Assembly (NCBI GenBank): GCA_003141795.1
Contig: PLNO01000051.1
Coordinates: 6,086 to 13,556, forward strand
Length of the DNA stretch: 7,471 nucleotides
Direction of reading: 5' to 3'
DNA from: Spirochaetaceae bacterium
GTDB lineage: Bacteria > Spirochaetota > Spirochaetia > SZUA-6 > Fen-1364
Shown: one piece after another, positions 1-5,267 of the stretch
How the letters are laid out: the number at the start of each line of letters is the position of its first letter
Numbering within the stretch: the first letter of the stretch is position 1
Program-made: the position numbers and the translations under genes
Notes under the pieces: model-generated
Seen by the model: only the letters and a program-made list of their open reading frames with translations
What the model was told of the DNA's origin: nothing
Databases searched by the model: none

Positions 1-911
1 GTTTTCTGCGCCGTCTTTTGTGAGTCGAGTATCTCGACTTTCCAGGAGCTCACCGACTCGAGCGGGCCGTAGGACAGCGCGAGAAACATCGCGCCACTGG
101 CCCTTTCTCCCTTCGGTGAGAAGCCTCCGGACCCCGCAGTGATGGAGAATGTCTGCGGCGCCGCTGCCCGCTGAACAGGCTGGGGAAGATCGCTCACGGA
201 AATCGTCGAGTAGATCTGCGTCGCGTTTCCGAACTCGTCCCTCAGAGTGGCCTCCGCGATATAGGACTGAGAAGGGGTCACCCATTCGCCGGTGGTGGAC
301 TTTCCGTCCCACGTGAACTCGGAGCTCTGGCCTTTTCCGTCGAAGCTGCGGAAGACTTTTCCGTGCTTGTCCAGAATATCGAGCGACCAGCTGTCCATCC
401 TGGCGATTGCGGAGCTGCCCGTGACGGAGATCGTGACAGGCTGTGCGACCCCGTCGGCGTTGGAAGTGAACTGCGCCGGATTGGAGGTCACGCTTCCGAT
501 TGGTGGCGCGACATCGAGGATGAAGTTGCTGCTCTGGGCCGTGACAGGGTTTCCCATGCCATAGTCGACCGTGAGAGTCCCTGCATAGGTGCCCTCAGGC
601 GCCGCGGCTCCTGTGGTACCGAGCCCATCCCACGTCAGCGTCGTCGGAAAATTGTTCGCCTTGCCGTTCCACTGCCTCTGCGAAACGCCCTTGCTCACCA
701 TTTCCACCTTCCAGTTGATGAGGGCGTTCTGGTTCGCAACGACGAGCGAAAAATCTATGGATGAGTGCTGTTTATCCCCATTCGGCGCAAGCCCGGTCTG
801 CTCGGTCAGGATGGAGTTTTCAACAGTGACCGGTTTGACGGACTGGCAGCCCAGGAGCGCCACGCTGAGCACTGCTGCGGCTATCCCGATTCTCAAGACC
901 CCTTTTTTCAT
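1..911 (-). CDS. Lipoprotein with tandem FlgD-type Ig-like repeats (partial, C-terminus outside window)
   Basis: The frame is open from an ATG at 911 to the left edge: 303 codons with no stop, so the C-terminus is missing. The N-terminus is a lipoprotein signal: MKK, a hydrophobic run, then the lipobox L19-L-G-C22, so the mature protein should be lipid-anchored at Cys22 in the envelope. The rest is a series of roughly 105-residue repeats. Each has an 'xxWxxxIxDxxG' strand and then a 'TWDGxxxxG' turn, as in FlgD/gliding-type Ig-like domains: W67 with W94-D-G, W175 with W201-D-G, and a third unit beginning near residue 288 at the window edge. Spirochaetes carry similar repeat lipoproteins, some ending in an OmpA domain; whether this one does cannot be seen. 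GAGGAGG lies just upstream of the ATG and supports the start. The gene has its own promoter with a CRP-like site. Role unknown; probably a structural or adhesive surface protein. Confidence 0.85.
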   Translation of the reverse strand, partial: MKKGVLRIGIAAAVLSVALLGCQSVKPVTVENSILTEQTGLAPNGDKQHSSIDFSLVVANQNALINWKVEMVSKGVSQRQWNGKANNFPTTLTWDGLGTTGAAAPEGTYAGTLTVDYGMGNPVTAQSSNFILDVAPPIGSVTSNPAQFTSNADGVAQPVTISVTGSSAIARMDSWSLDILDKHGKVFRSFDGKGQSSEFTWDGKSTTGEWVTPSQSYIAEATLRDEFGNATQIYSTISVSDLPQPVQRAAAPQTFSITAGSGGFSPKGERASGAMFLALSYGPLESVSSWKVEILDSQKTAQK

Positions 912-989
912 GGTTCCCTCCTCGAATTGATTTACTCTGGCGATGGTGCCGTGGATTTTGTTTTTTTCCTTTGAGATGATCACGTATAG

Positions 990-1032
990 TGTATAGGCAA
1001 AGCCCGGCTGGATTTCTGTTCGGTAACGTACA
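990..1032 (-). promoter_or_regulatory. Candidate CRP-like site plus -10 for the lipoprotein gene
   Basis: Read on the minus strand, TGTACGTTACCGAACA (1032 to 1017) is a palindrome TGT-n-CG-N4-CG-n-ACA with one mismatched pair. It is followed by GAA and, 21 bases after the palindrome, by a -10-like TATACA (995 to 990). Taking the last base of the -10 as -7, the start of transcription is near 983 and the palindrome centre is at -41.5. The -35 position reads ACAGAA, a poor match to TTGACA, as expected for an activator-dependent promoter. An additional half-site TGTGCG lies at 1045 to 1040. This is the weakest of three sites with the same geometry in this window. Confidence 0.45.
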
Positions 1033-1101
1033 CTGGATGCGCACACCGAGATCTTGATCGGAAATGAGTCGGAGCCCTCGGCTGTTTGAGCCTGTCCTGC
1101 G

Positions 1102-1449
1102 TTATCGCTCGAGCTGCTCGTGGCCCGGGGCCAGGCGCGGCCCCGCGAACGGGAAAGAGGGTTCAGGAACAGAACTGTCGCGCGTGGTCGGTGCGGGGAC
1201 GAGTGTTGGCACGTCCCATATTTCCAGAGCCTGCCCGTTTTTCCTGCTGCAGTCCTTGCAGAGGGGTATGACATACCACCTCTGATCCGTGGGGCTGTCC
1301 TTCTGAACGTGCACCCCGAAGATCGGCGTGTTGATGCAGCCCTCGGAGAAACACATGCATGCGATCTGGCCGCTGATCCTCTCCCAGTAGGTGAGCCAGT
1401 TGCCGCGCAACTTTTGTAGAGGTGATCCATTGACGTTTTTGACTTTCAT
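1102..1449 (-). CDS. Conserved hypothetical small cysteine-rich protein, possible zinc-binding fold
   Basis: 115 residues with no signal peptide or membrane segment, so probably cytoplasmic. The start at 1449 is chosen over an in-frame ATG eight codons upstream because a strong ribosome binding site, GGAGGGAG, lies 6 bases before it. The core (about residues 2-90) resembles, from memory, a family of unnamed ~90-residue bacterial proteins with a 'NVNGS...W..W...SG' start, a cysteine cluster, a 'GxHVQKDSxxDxxWYxxPLC' centre and a 'LV.A' end. Visible candidate metal ligands are C31, C33, C38, H47, C64 and C67. The spacing recalls an HNH/treble-clef zinc site, but the 'PLCxxHN' tail of relatives is 'PLCKDCS' here, so nuclease activity should not be assumed. 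The last ~25 residues, rich in proline, look like a non-conserved extension. Function unknown. It has its own promoter with a CRP-like site. Confidence 0.7.
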   Translation of the reverse strand: MKVKNVNGSPLQKLRGNWLTYWERISGQIACMCFSEGCINTPIFGVHVQKDSPTDQRWYVIPLCKDCSRKNGQALEIWDVPTLVPAPTTRDSSVPEPSFPFAGPRLAPGHEQLER

Positions 1450-1472
1450 GTCTTTCTCCCTCCGAGAAGGCA

Positions 1473-1515
1473 ATTATTGCACGGAGGCTTGGATCTTTCT
1501 GTGCGACAGCACACA
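1473..1515 (-). promoter_or_regulatory. Candidate CRP-like site plus -10 for the 115-residue protein gene
   Basis: On the minus strand TGTGTGCTGTCGCACA (1515 to 1500) forms TGTG-N8-CACA; a tighter register, TGTGC-GACA-GCACA, is a perfect palindrome at 1500-1513. It is followed by GAA and then an AATAAT -10 (1478 to 1473; 5 of 6 to TATAAT). The -35 position, CAGAAA, is poor. With the start of transcription near 1466 the 16-bp site is centred at -41.5. The 20 bases from 1516 to 1497 match the equivalent stretch upstream of the gene starting at 2108 at 17 positions. Confidence 0.6.
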
Positions 1516-1535
1516 TACTACGGGGAGCTCAAAGG

Positions 1536-1573
1536 CCCGGGGGTCACTCCTCGCATGAGGGGTGACCCGCGGG
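1536..1573 (-). terminator. Strong hairpin downstream of the beta-barrel gene, likely terminator
   Basis: CCCG at 1536-1539 pairs with CGGG at 1570-1573. After one G/G mismatch, GGGTCAC-T-CCTC at 1541-1552 pairs with GAGG-G-GTGACCC at 1557-1568 (one U-G wobble), with a GCAT loop. That gives about 16 pairs. It lies 53 bases past the stop of the minus-strand gene ending at 1626 and before the promoter of the next gene, which suits a terminator. On the minus strand the stem is followed only by CCTTTGAG, so the U-tract is weak and this may instead be an mRNA-stabilising or attenuating structure. Confidence 0.55.
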
Positions 1574-1625
1574 AAGGAAGCAAACTCTATCAGGACAGAA
1601 TCGACATTATTTATGGAACATTTCA

Positions 1626-2108
1626 CTAGAGCCAGATTCTGAACCCGAGCGCCGGCTGGAGCGCAAAGTTGCTCAGATCAACGCCGCCGCCCGTGAAGGG
1701 AATCCATGCGGGAGCTATCTCGAAGAATACCTCGAGAAGCTGTCCAAGGGGCCATATCTGAACTCCAATAGGGAGACGCGCGCCGAAGGCGTAGGTGGAG
1801 TTCGGCTGGACTTGGATGCTGAGGTATCCGCCGAGACCCAGGAACCAATCGAGGCCGCGGACCACCTCTCCGTGCACCAGCCAGTAGTCGCCCTTGAGGT
1901 CAATGCCGAAATCCGAGCTGTTGGCATAGCCGCCGAGAGCGAAGTACAGGGGTACGTCGGATATGTGCAGCGTCACCATGCCGCCCCAGCTGTTGAAGTT
2001 CGTCGACGAAACTTCCGCGCCGATTGCAAACCCTCCGCCCTTTGCCGCAAAAGCCCCCGTCGCTGCCGTGAGAATGACAACGAGCGCAAGCAGCAGTGTC
2101 TTTTTCAT
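1626..2108 (-). CDS. Small outer-membrane beta-barrel protein, BAPKO_0422-like
   Basis: 160 residues. A Sec signal peptide (MKK, hydrophobic core, A19-F-A21) predicts cleavage after Ala21, leaving about 139 residues. The mature part is alternating hydrophobic/polar strands with glycine and aromatic residues, ending in a strand 'LGFRIWL', consistent with an eight-stranded OmpA-like barrel in the outer membrane. The order of segments ('DVPLYFALG', 'GDYWLVHGEV', 'LGLGGYLSIQV', 'FGARLPIGVQIWP', 'EVFFEIAPAW', 'LGFRIWL') resembles the spirochaetal BAPKO_0422 barrel family as I remember it; no search was run. The start is supported by GAGGAGG four bases before the ATG. It is monocistronic, with a promoter carrying a CRP-like palindrome and a strong hairpin after its stop. 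Function is unknown; a small porin-like or structural role is possible. Confidence 0.8.
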   Translation of the reverse strand: MKKTLLLALVVILTAATGAFAAKGGGFAIGAEVSSTNFNSWGGMVTLHISDVPLYFALGGYANSSDFGIDLKGDYWLVHGEVVRGLDWFLGLGGYLSIQVQPNSTYAFGARLPIGVQIWPLGQLLEVFFEIAPAWIPFTGGGVDLSNFALQPALGFRIWL

Positions 2109-2139
2109 TTTTCCTCCTCATGAATCTCTGACTGAGTTA

Positions 2140-2182
2140 ATAATCTGGAAATGGCGGATTCACTTCTGTGCGATGGCGCACA
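2140..2182 (-). promoter_or_regulatory. Candidate CRP-like site plus -10 for the beta-barrel gene
   Basis: On the minus strand TGTGCGCCATCGCACA (2182 to 2167) is a perfect 6-bp-arm palindrome, TGTGCG-N4-CGCACA. It is followed by GAA and by a -10-like GATTAT (2145 to 2140), 21 bases after the palindrome. Transcription would start near 2133, putting the centre at -41.5. The -35 position reads CAGAAG. This is the best-formed member of three matching sites in the window. Confidence 0.6.
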
Positions 2183-2228
2183 TTTGGAGGGAAACGATGT
2201 CGATGGTCAGGTCTTCTCGTAGAACAGG

Positions 2229-2945
2229 TCACACCGCCTGCACGTCAGGGAGCAGACGGTGGAATTCCTTTCGGACAACCTCGTAGCATTCGCATACCCG
2301 CTCTTCAAGGCCCGGTCGGTCGAGTATGGTGATGTTCCCCCGGCTGTAATGAATCAACCCCGCACTCTGCAGGCGTCCCGCGGCCTCTGTCACTCCCTCA
2401 CGCCGGACACCGAGCATGTTTGCGATCAATTCCTGGGTCATGTGCAGAACGTTCGACTCCAATCGGTCAAGACTGAGAAGCAGCCAGCGGCAGAGCTGCT
2501 GGTCCACCGTATGGTGCCGATTGCAGACGGCGGTCTGCGCCATCTGGGTCAAAAGCGCCAGGGTATAGCGCAGCAGCAAATGCTGCAGTGCACCCGCTCG
2601 GCTGAACTCCTGCTTGAGCATCTGTCCCCGAAGCCTGTAGGCGTGGCCCGCGCTCTGCACCACGGCCCGGTTCGGCATGGTATTCCCCCCCATGAAGAGG
2701 GCGATCCCGACGATCCCTTCATTGCCGACAACCGCGATCTCGGCGGACGCGCCATCTTCCAATTCGTACAAAAGGGACACGATGGCGGTGGTGGGGAAAT
2801 AGACGTGATTCAATTCGTCGCCGGACTCGTACAGGGCTTTCCCGAGCGGCAGAGGAACCAGCTCCAGGTGGGGAAGCAGGCGTACGGTGTCAGGCTCGGG
2901 AAGCACAGCGAGCAGATGGTTCTGTCGGCTGTCAGACATCATCAT
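2229..2945 (-). CDS. CRP/FNR-family transcriptional regulator
   Basis: 238 residues from the ATG at 2945; the frame stays open upstream, but AAGGAG at 2955-2950 fixes the start to one of three consecutive ATGs (2945, 2942, 2939). Residues ~20-140 form the cyclic-nucleotide-binding-like beta-roll ('LPLGKALYESGD..NHVYFPTTAIVSLL'). The phosphate-binding cassette of cAMP-binding CRP is not recognisable ('GNEGIVGIALFMGG' instead), so cAMP is doubtful as effector. No FNR-type N-terminal cysteine cluster is present. Residues ~170-200 are the winged helix: 'TQELIANMLGVRREGVTEAAGRLQSAGLI'-like, split here as TQELIANMLG and VRREGVTEAAGRLQ. Aligned by eye with E. coli CRP, R180 and E181 correspond to R182 and E183, while R185 is replaced by E187. 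The C-terminus 'LEERVCECYEVVRKEFHRLL' is typical of a widespread CRP subfamily with unknown ligand. It is divergent from the Kai operon and next to three genes carrying CRP-like sites, so it is a candidate regulator of either. Confidence 0.9.
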   Translation of the reverse strand: MMMSDSRQNHLLAVLPEPDTVRLLPHLELVPLPLGKALYESGDELNHVYFPTTAIVSLLYELEDGASAEIAVVGNEGIVGIALFMGGNTMPNRAVVQSAGHAYRLRGQMLKQEFSRAGALQHLLLRYTLALLTQMAQTAVCNRHHTVDQQLCRWLLLSLDRLESNVLHMTQELIANMLGVRREGVTEAAGRLQSAGLIHYSRGNITILDRPGLEERVCECYEVVRKEFHRLLPDVQAV

Positions 2946-2949
2946 TGGG

Positions 2950-2955
2950 CTCCTT
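2950..2955 (-). promoter_or_regulatory. Ribosome binding site that sets the CRP/FNR regulator start
   Basis: AAGGAG on the minus strand lies 4, 7 and 10 bases before the three consecutive ATGs at 2945, 2942 and 2939. It shows that the 70 codons of open frame upstream of it are not translated as part of the protein. The ATG at 2942 has the best spacing; the first is used here by convention. Confidence 0.7.
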
Positions 2956-2988
2956 GTACTCAATCGGACACCGCGCCGACGGTCGATT

Positions 2989-3010
2989 GTAGTGATCATC
3001 GATTCACTAC
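2989..3010. promoter_or_regulatory. Perfect inverted repeat, possible operator of the CRP/FNR regulator gene
   Basis: GTAGTGA (2989-2995), 8-bp spacer, TCACTAC (3004-3010). It lies 44 bases upstream of the regulator's start codon and just past a weak candidate minus-strand promoter, so a bound protein would block or tune transcription of that gene. The inner AGTGA...TCACT recalls CRP half-sites, but the spacer is 8 rather than 6, and the sequence differs from the TGTGCG sites at the left-hand genes. Confidence 0.4.
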
Positions 3011-3016
3011 CTCTAG

Positions 3017-3045
3017 ATAAAAATATCTCCGTTAGGGCGTATGAA
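3017..3045 (-). promoter_or_regulatory. Weak candidate promoter for the CRP/FNR regulator gene
   Basis: On the minus strand a -35-like TTCATA (3045 to 3040) and a -10-like TTTTAT (3022 to 3017) are separated by 17 bp, each matching 4 of 6 consensus bases. Transcription would begin near 3010, at the edge of the inverted repeat 2989-3010. TACAAT at 2991 to 2986 is an alternative -10 but has no convincing -35. Confidence 0.3.
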
Positions 3046-3091
3046 GAAAGTCGCAAGAAGCATGAAAAACAATGTAAGAAAATCACCACTG

Positions 3092-3113
3092 CGTGTAGAA
3101 GAATCGCTACACG
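3092..3113. promoter_or_regulatory. Perfect inverted repeat upstream of the kaiC promoter
   Basis: CGTGTAG (3092-3098), 8-bp spacer, CTACACG (3107-3113). It has the same arm length and spacer as the repeat at 2989-3010 but a different arm sequence. Its centre lies near -71.5 of the inferred kaiC transcription start (about 3174), a helical face used by upstream-binding activators. Which protein binds is unknown. Confidence 0.4.
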
Positions 3114-3139
3114 AATGCAACCACCGGCCCGGGCGCCGC

Positions 3140-3167
3140 TTGACTTCAAGGACACATGCGGTAGGAT
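3140..3167 (+). promoter_or_regulatory. Sigma70-like promoter of the kaiC operon
   Basis: TTGACT (3140-3145; 5 of 6 to consensus), 16-bp spacer, TAGGAT (3162-3167; 4 of 6). It gives a start near 3174 and a leader of about 49 bases before the kaiC ATG. No other equally good pair was seen on the plus strand in this intergenic region. Confidence 0.55.
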
Positions 3168-3179
3168 ACGGAGTGTCCT
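3149..3179. promoter_or_regulatory. Inverted repeat bracketing the kaiC -10 and start site
   Basis: AGGACAC (3149-3155) and GTGTCCT (3173-3179) are perfect 7-bp arms separated by 17 bp that contain the TAGGAT -10. Arms on either side of the -10 suit a repressor operator or DNA-bending site. Because transcription is predicted to start within the right arm, an RNA hairpin is unlikely. Statistical support is modest. Confidence 0.3.
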
Positions 3180-3222
3180 CTTTGTCCTGTCAAACGGTGC
3201 CTGTCAGAAACGGAGTAAGAGC

Positions 3223-4923
3223 ATGCCGCAATCCCGTTCCCCCAGAATGAGTCAACAGGGCATCCGAAAGTGCCCCACCGGCATCCGCGGGCTCGATGAG
3301 ATCACGGAGGGGGGGCTTCCGCGGGGAAGGGCGACCCTCGTGTGCGGTGGGGCCGGCTGCGGCAAGACGCTTCTTGCCGTGGAGTTCATTGCACGCGGGA
3401 TCCTCGACTTCGGAGAGCCGGGAGTCTTTGTCTCCTTCGAAGAGCCCATCGGGGACCTGACGGCGAACGTCTCGAGCCTGGGGATCGATCTGCGTGACTT
3501 GAGTCGACGCGGGCTTCTCGCGATGGAGGAGGTGCGGGTCGAAAGGAGCGAGATCGAGGAAGCCGGGGAGTACGACCTGGAGGGACTGTTCCTCCGCCTG
3601 GGGGCGCTCATCGACGGGGTGAAGGCGAAGCGCATCGCACTGGACACCATCGACGGTCTGTTCGACGGTCTTCCGAACGAGGCAGTCCTCCGGGCCGAGC
3701 TTCGCAGGATGTTCCGCTGGCTGAAAGCCAGGGGGGTCACCTCGATCGTCACGGCGGAGCAGGGGGAAGGAGAGCTCACGCGTCACGGTCTCGAGGAATA
3801 CGTGAGCGACTGCGTCATCCAGCTCGACCACCGTGTGAGGAACCAGATCGCCACGCGGAGACTCCGTGTCGTCAAGTACAGGGGCAGCAAACACCGCACC
3901 AACGAGTATCCGACGATGATCAACGGCAAGGGCCTCAGCGTACTGCCCATCAGCTCCCTTGGGCTGAGCTATCCGGTCAGCAAGGCGCGCATCTCCACGG
4001 GCATCCAGCGGTTGGACGCAATGCTGGGCGGCAAGGGGTATTACCTGGGAAGCAGCATCCTCGTGTCGGGGAGCGCGGGCACGGGAAAGACGAGCCTGGC
4101 AGCCGCGTTCGCCGACAGCGCCTGCCGCAAAGGCCAGAAGTGCCTCTACCTCTCCTTCGAGGAATCACCGGAGCAGCTTCTGCGCAACATGGCATCCATC
4201 GGCTTCGACCTCAAGCGCTGGACCGCCCGCGGGCTGCTGCAGTTCCGAAGCCAGCGGGTGACGTTGTACGGATTGGAAAACCATCTCGCCAATCTCCACC
4301 AGTGGGTGGAAGAGTTTTCCCCCTCCACCGTGATCATGGATCCTGTCACGAGCCTGGGGGGCGAAGGCTTAAGCGACGAGGTCGAGGCGATGCTGACGCG
4401 CACGATCGACTACCTGAAAGGCCGCGGAATAACCGCTCTTTTCACCACCCTGTCGAAGGACGGCCAGCATGAGGGGAGTGAAGTCAGCATTTCCTCGCTG
4501 ATAGACACCTGGCTCCATCTGAGGACCTTCGAATCCGGCGGGGAGCGGGCACGCGGGCTCGTCGTGATCAAGAGCAGGGGAATGGCACATTCCAACCAGG
4601 TGAGGGAGTTCCTTCTCACGGACACCGGCGTAACGCTCCGAGATCCTTACGTGGGGTCGGGCAAGGTCCTCATGGGCTCTGCCCGTGAAGTGCAGGAAGC
4701 GCAGGACCAGGAGCAGGCGGCCGAGGCCCGCCAATCCTTCGAGCGGCGCCAGCGCGAGCTGGGGGTTGAAAGCCAGAAGCTGGAAGCCCAGATCCAAGCG
4801 ATGCGCCTCACGCTGAAGAACCTGACGGAGGAGATGAAGGCCGCCAGCGGCAGGGAACGGCTCAGAACGACCCGGCTGGGCCAGGAGCGCAGGCAATTGC
4901 AGATTGCCAGAAAGGCTGACTAG
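3223..4923 (+). CDS. kaiC: KaiC-type double-domain RecA-like ATPase/autokinase
   Basis: 566 residues from the ATG at 3223, preceded by GGAG at 3212-3215 with 7-base spacing. The frame extends upstream but would overlap the divergent regulator. Two KaiC domains are seen. CI has Walker A GGAGCGKT (42-49), catalytic Glu pair E73-E74 and Walker B RIALD (137-141). CII has Walker A GSAGTGKT (283-290), Glu pair E313-E314 and Walker B VIMD (370-373). In cyanobacterial KaiC the CII phosphosites are S431-T432; by eye these align with S424-S425 in 'VSISSLIDTW', so phosphorylation remains possible but with Ser for Thr. After residue ~485 comes a ~75-residue charged, Gln/Glu/Arg-rich coiled coil in place of the A-loop and KaiA-binding tail. 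In the family KaiC forms hexamers, hydrolyses ATP and autophosphorylates, and binds KaiB. No kaiA is seen. It is the first gene of an operon with two kaiB genes, a kinase and a response regulator. Confidence 0.93.
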   Translation: MPQSRSPRMSQQGIRKCPTGIRGLDEITEGGLPRGRATLVCGGAGCGKTLLAVEFIARGILDFGEPGVFVSFEEPIGDLTANVSSLGIDLRDLSRRGLLAMEEVRVERSEIEEAGEYDLEGLFLRLGALIDGVKAKRIALDTIDGLFDGLPNEAVLRAELRRMFRWLKARGVTSIVTAEQGEGELTRHGLEEYVSDCVIQLDHRVRNQIATRRLRVVKYRGSKHRTNEYPTMINGKGLSVLPISSLGLSYPVSKARISTGIQRLDAMLGGKGYYLGSSILVSGSAGTGKTSLAAAFADSACRKGQKCLYLSFEESPEQLLRNMASIGFDLKRWTARGLLQFRSQRVTLYGLENHLANLHQWVEEFSPSTVIMDPVTSLGGEGLSDEVEAMLTRTIDYLKGRGITALFTTLSKDGQHEGSEVSISSLIDTWLHLRTFESGGERARGLVVIKSRGMAHSNQVREFLLTDTGVTLRDPYVGSGKVLMGSAREVQEAQDQEQAAEARQSFERRQRELGVESQKLEAQIQAMRLTLKNLTEEMKAASGRERLRTTRLGQERRQLQIARKAD

Positions 4924-4928
4924 AGAGA

Positions 4929-5267
4929 ATGGCTGATACCGGTACGAACGGGAAGCGCGCGAGGGCCGGGAAACCGCCGAAGGCCTCGAAGCAAGCACAG
5001 TGGGATCTTCGACTCTACATTGCGGGCCGCACCCCGAGGGCTGAGAGAGCTTTGGCGAACCTCGAACGCATCTGCAGCGAGCATCTCGCCGGCCTGTATC
5101 GCGTCGTGGTCATCGATCTCTTGAAGACACCGCATCTGGCCAAAGGGGACCAGATCGTGGCCGTTCCCACCCTCGTGCGGAACCTTCCCACGCCGATGCG
5201 GAAGATCATCGGAGACCTTTCCAATACCGAGCGCGTCCTCATCGGCCTGGACATCCGTGCCCGATGA
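4929..5267 (+). CDS. kaiB: KaiB-family protein, first of a tandem pair
   Basis: 112 residues. Residues ~25-109 match the KaiB thioredoxin-like/fold-switch domain closely: 'LRLYIAGRTPRAERAL', 'YRVVVIDLLKTPHLA', 'VAVPTLVRNLP' and 'KIIGDLSNTERVLIGLD'. The Gly and Asp that in cyanobacterial KaiB affect fold switching (G88 and D90 in S. elongatus) are present as G106 and D108. It has a basic ~24-residue N-terminal extension (KRARAGKPPKASK) absent from the ~102-residue cyanobacterial protein, and it lacks that protein's acidic C-terminal tail. KaiB proteins bind the KaiC CI ring and can compete with kinases for it. The gene starts 5 bases after the kaiC stop with only a weak GAGAG upstream, so translation is probably coupled to kaiC; its stop overlaps the next start (ATGA). 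Confidence 0.92.
   Translation: MADTGTNGKRARAGKPPKASKQAQWDLRLYIAGRTPRAERALANLERICSEHLAGLYRVVVIDLLKTPHLAKGDQIVAVPTLVRNLPTPMRKIIGDLSNTERVLIGLDIRAR

Noticed and set aside
292..930. Overlapping plus-strand reading frames of 90-133 codons at the left
   Set aside because: They are antisense to the lipoprotein gene, whose signal peptide, lipobox and repeats make it clearly the real frame.
1030..1045. TGTGCG half-site at 1045 to 1040 as the main operator of the lipoprotein gene
   Set aside because: No matching second half, and the register would place it about 13 bp too far from the -10; the adjacent 1017-1032 palindrome has the correct spacing.
2259..3020. 253-codon plus-strand frame opposite the CRP/FNR regulator
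   Set aside because: Product has no recognisable domain; it mirrors the antisense of a well-conserved regulator in GC-rich DNA.
2946..3155. Extension of the CRP/FNR regulator by 70 codons upstream
   Set aside because: The extra residues do not resemble the family, and AAGGAG directly precedes the ATG cluster at 2945-2939.
2887..3222. Upstream extension of the kaiC reading frame by 112 codons
   Set aside because: It would overlap the start of the divergent regulator and cover both promoters; the ATG at 3223 has GGAG at ideal spacing and begins just before the conserved KaiC domain.
3190..4998. Minus-strand frames of 234, 175 and 209 codons opposite kaiC
   Set aside because: They lie entirely or almost entirely antisense to kaiC, have arginine/proline-rich shadow composition and no ribosome binding site.
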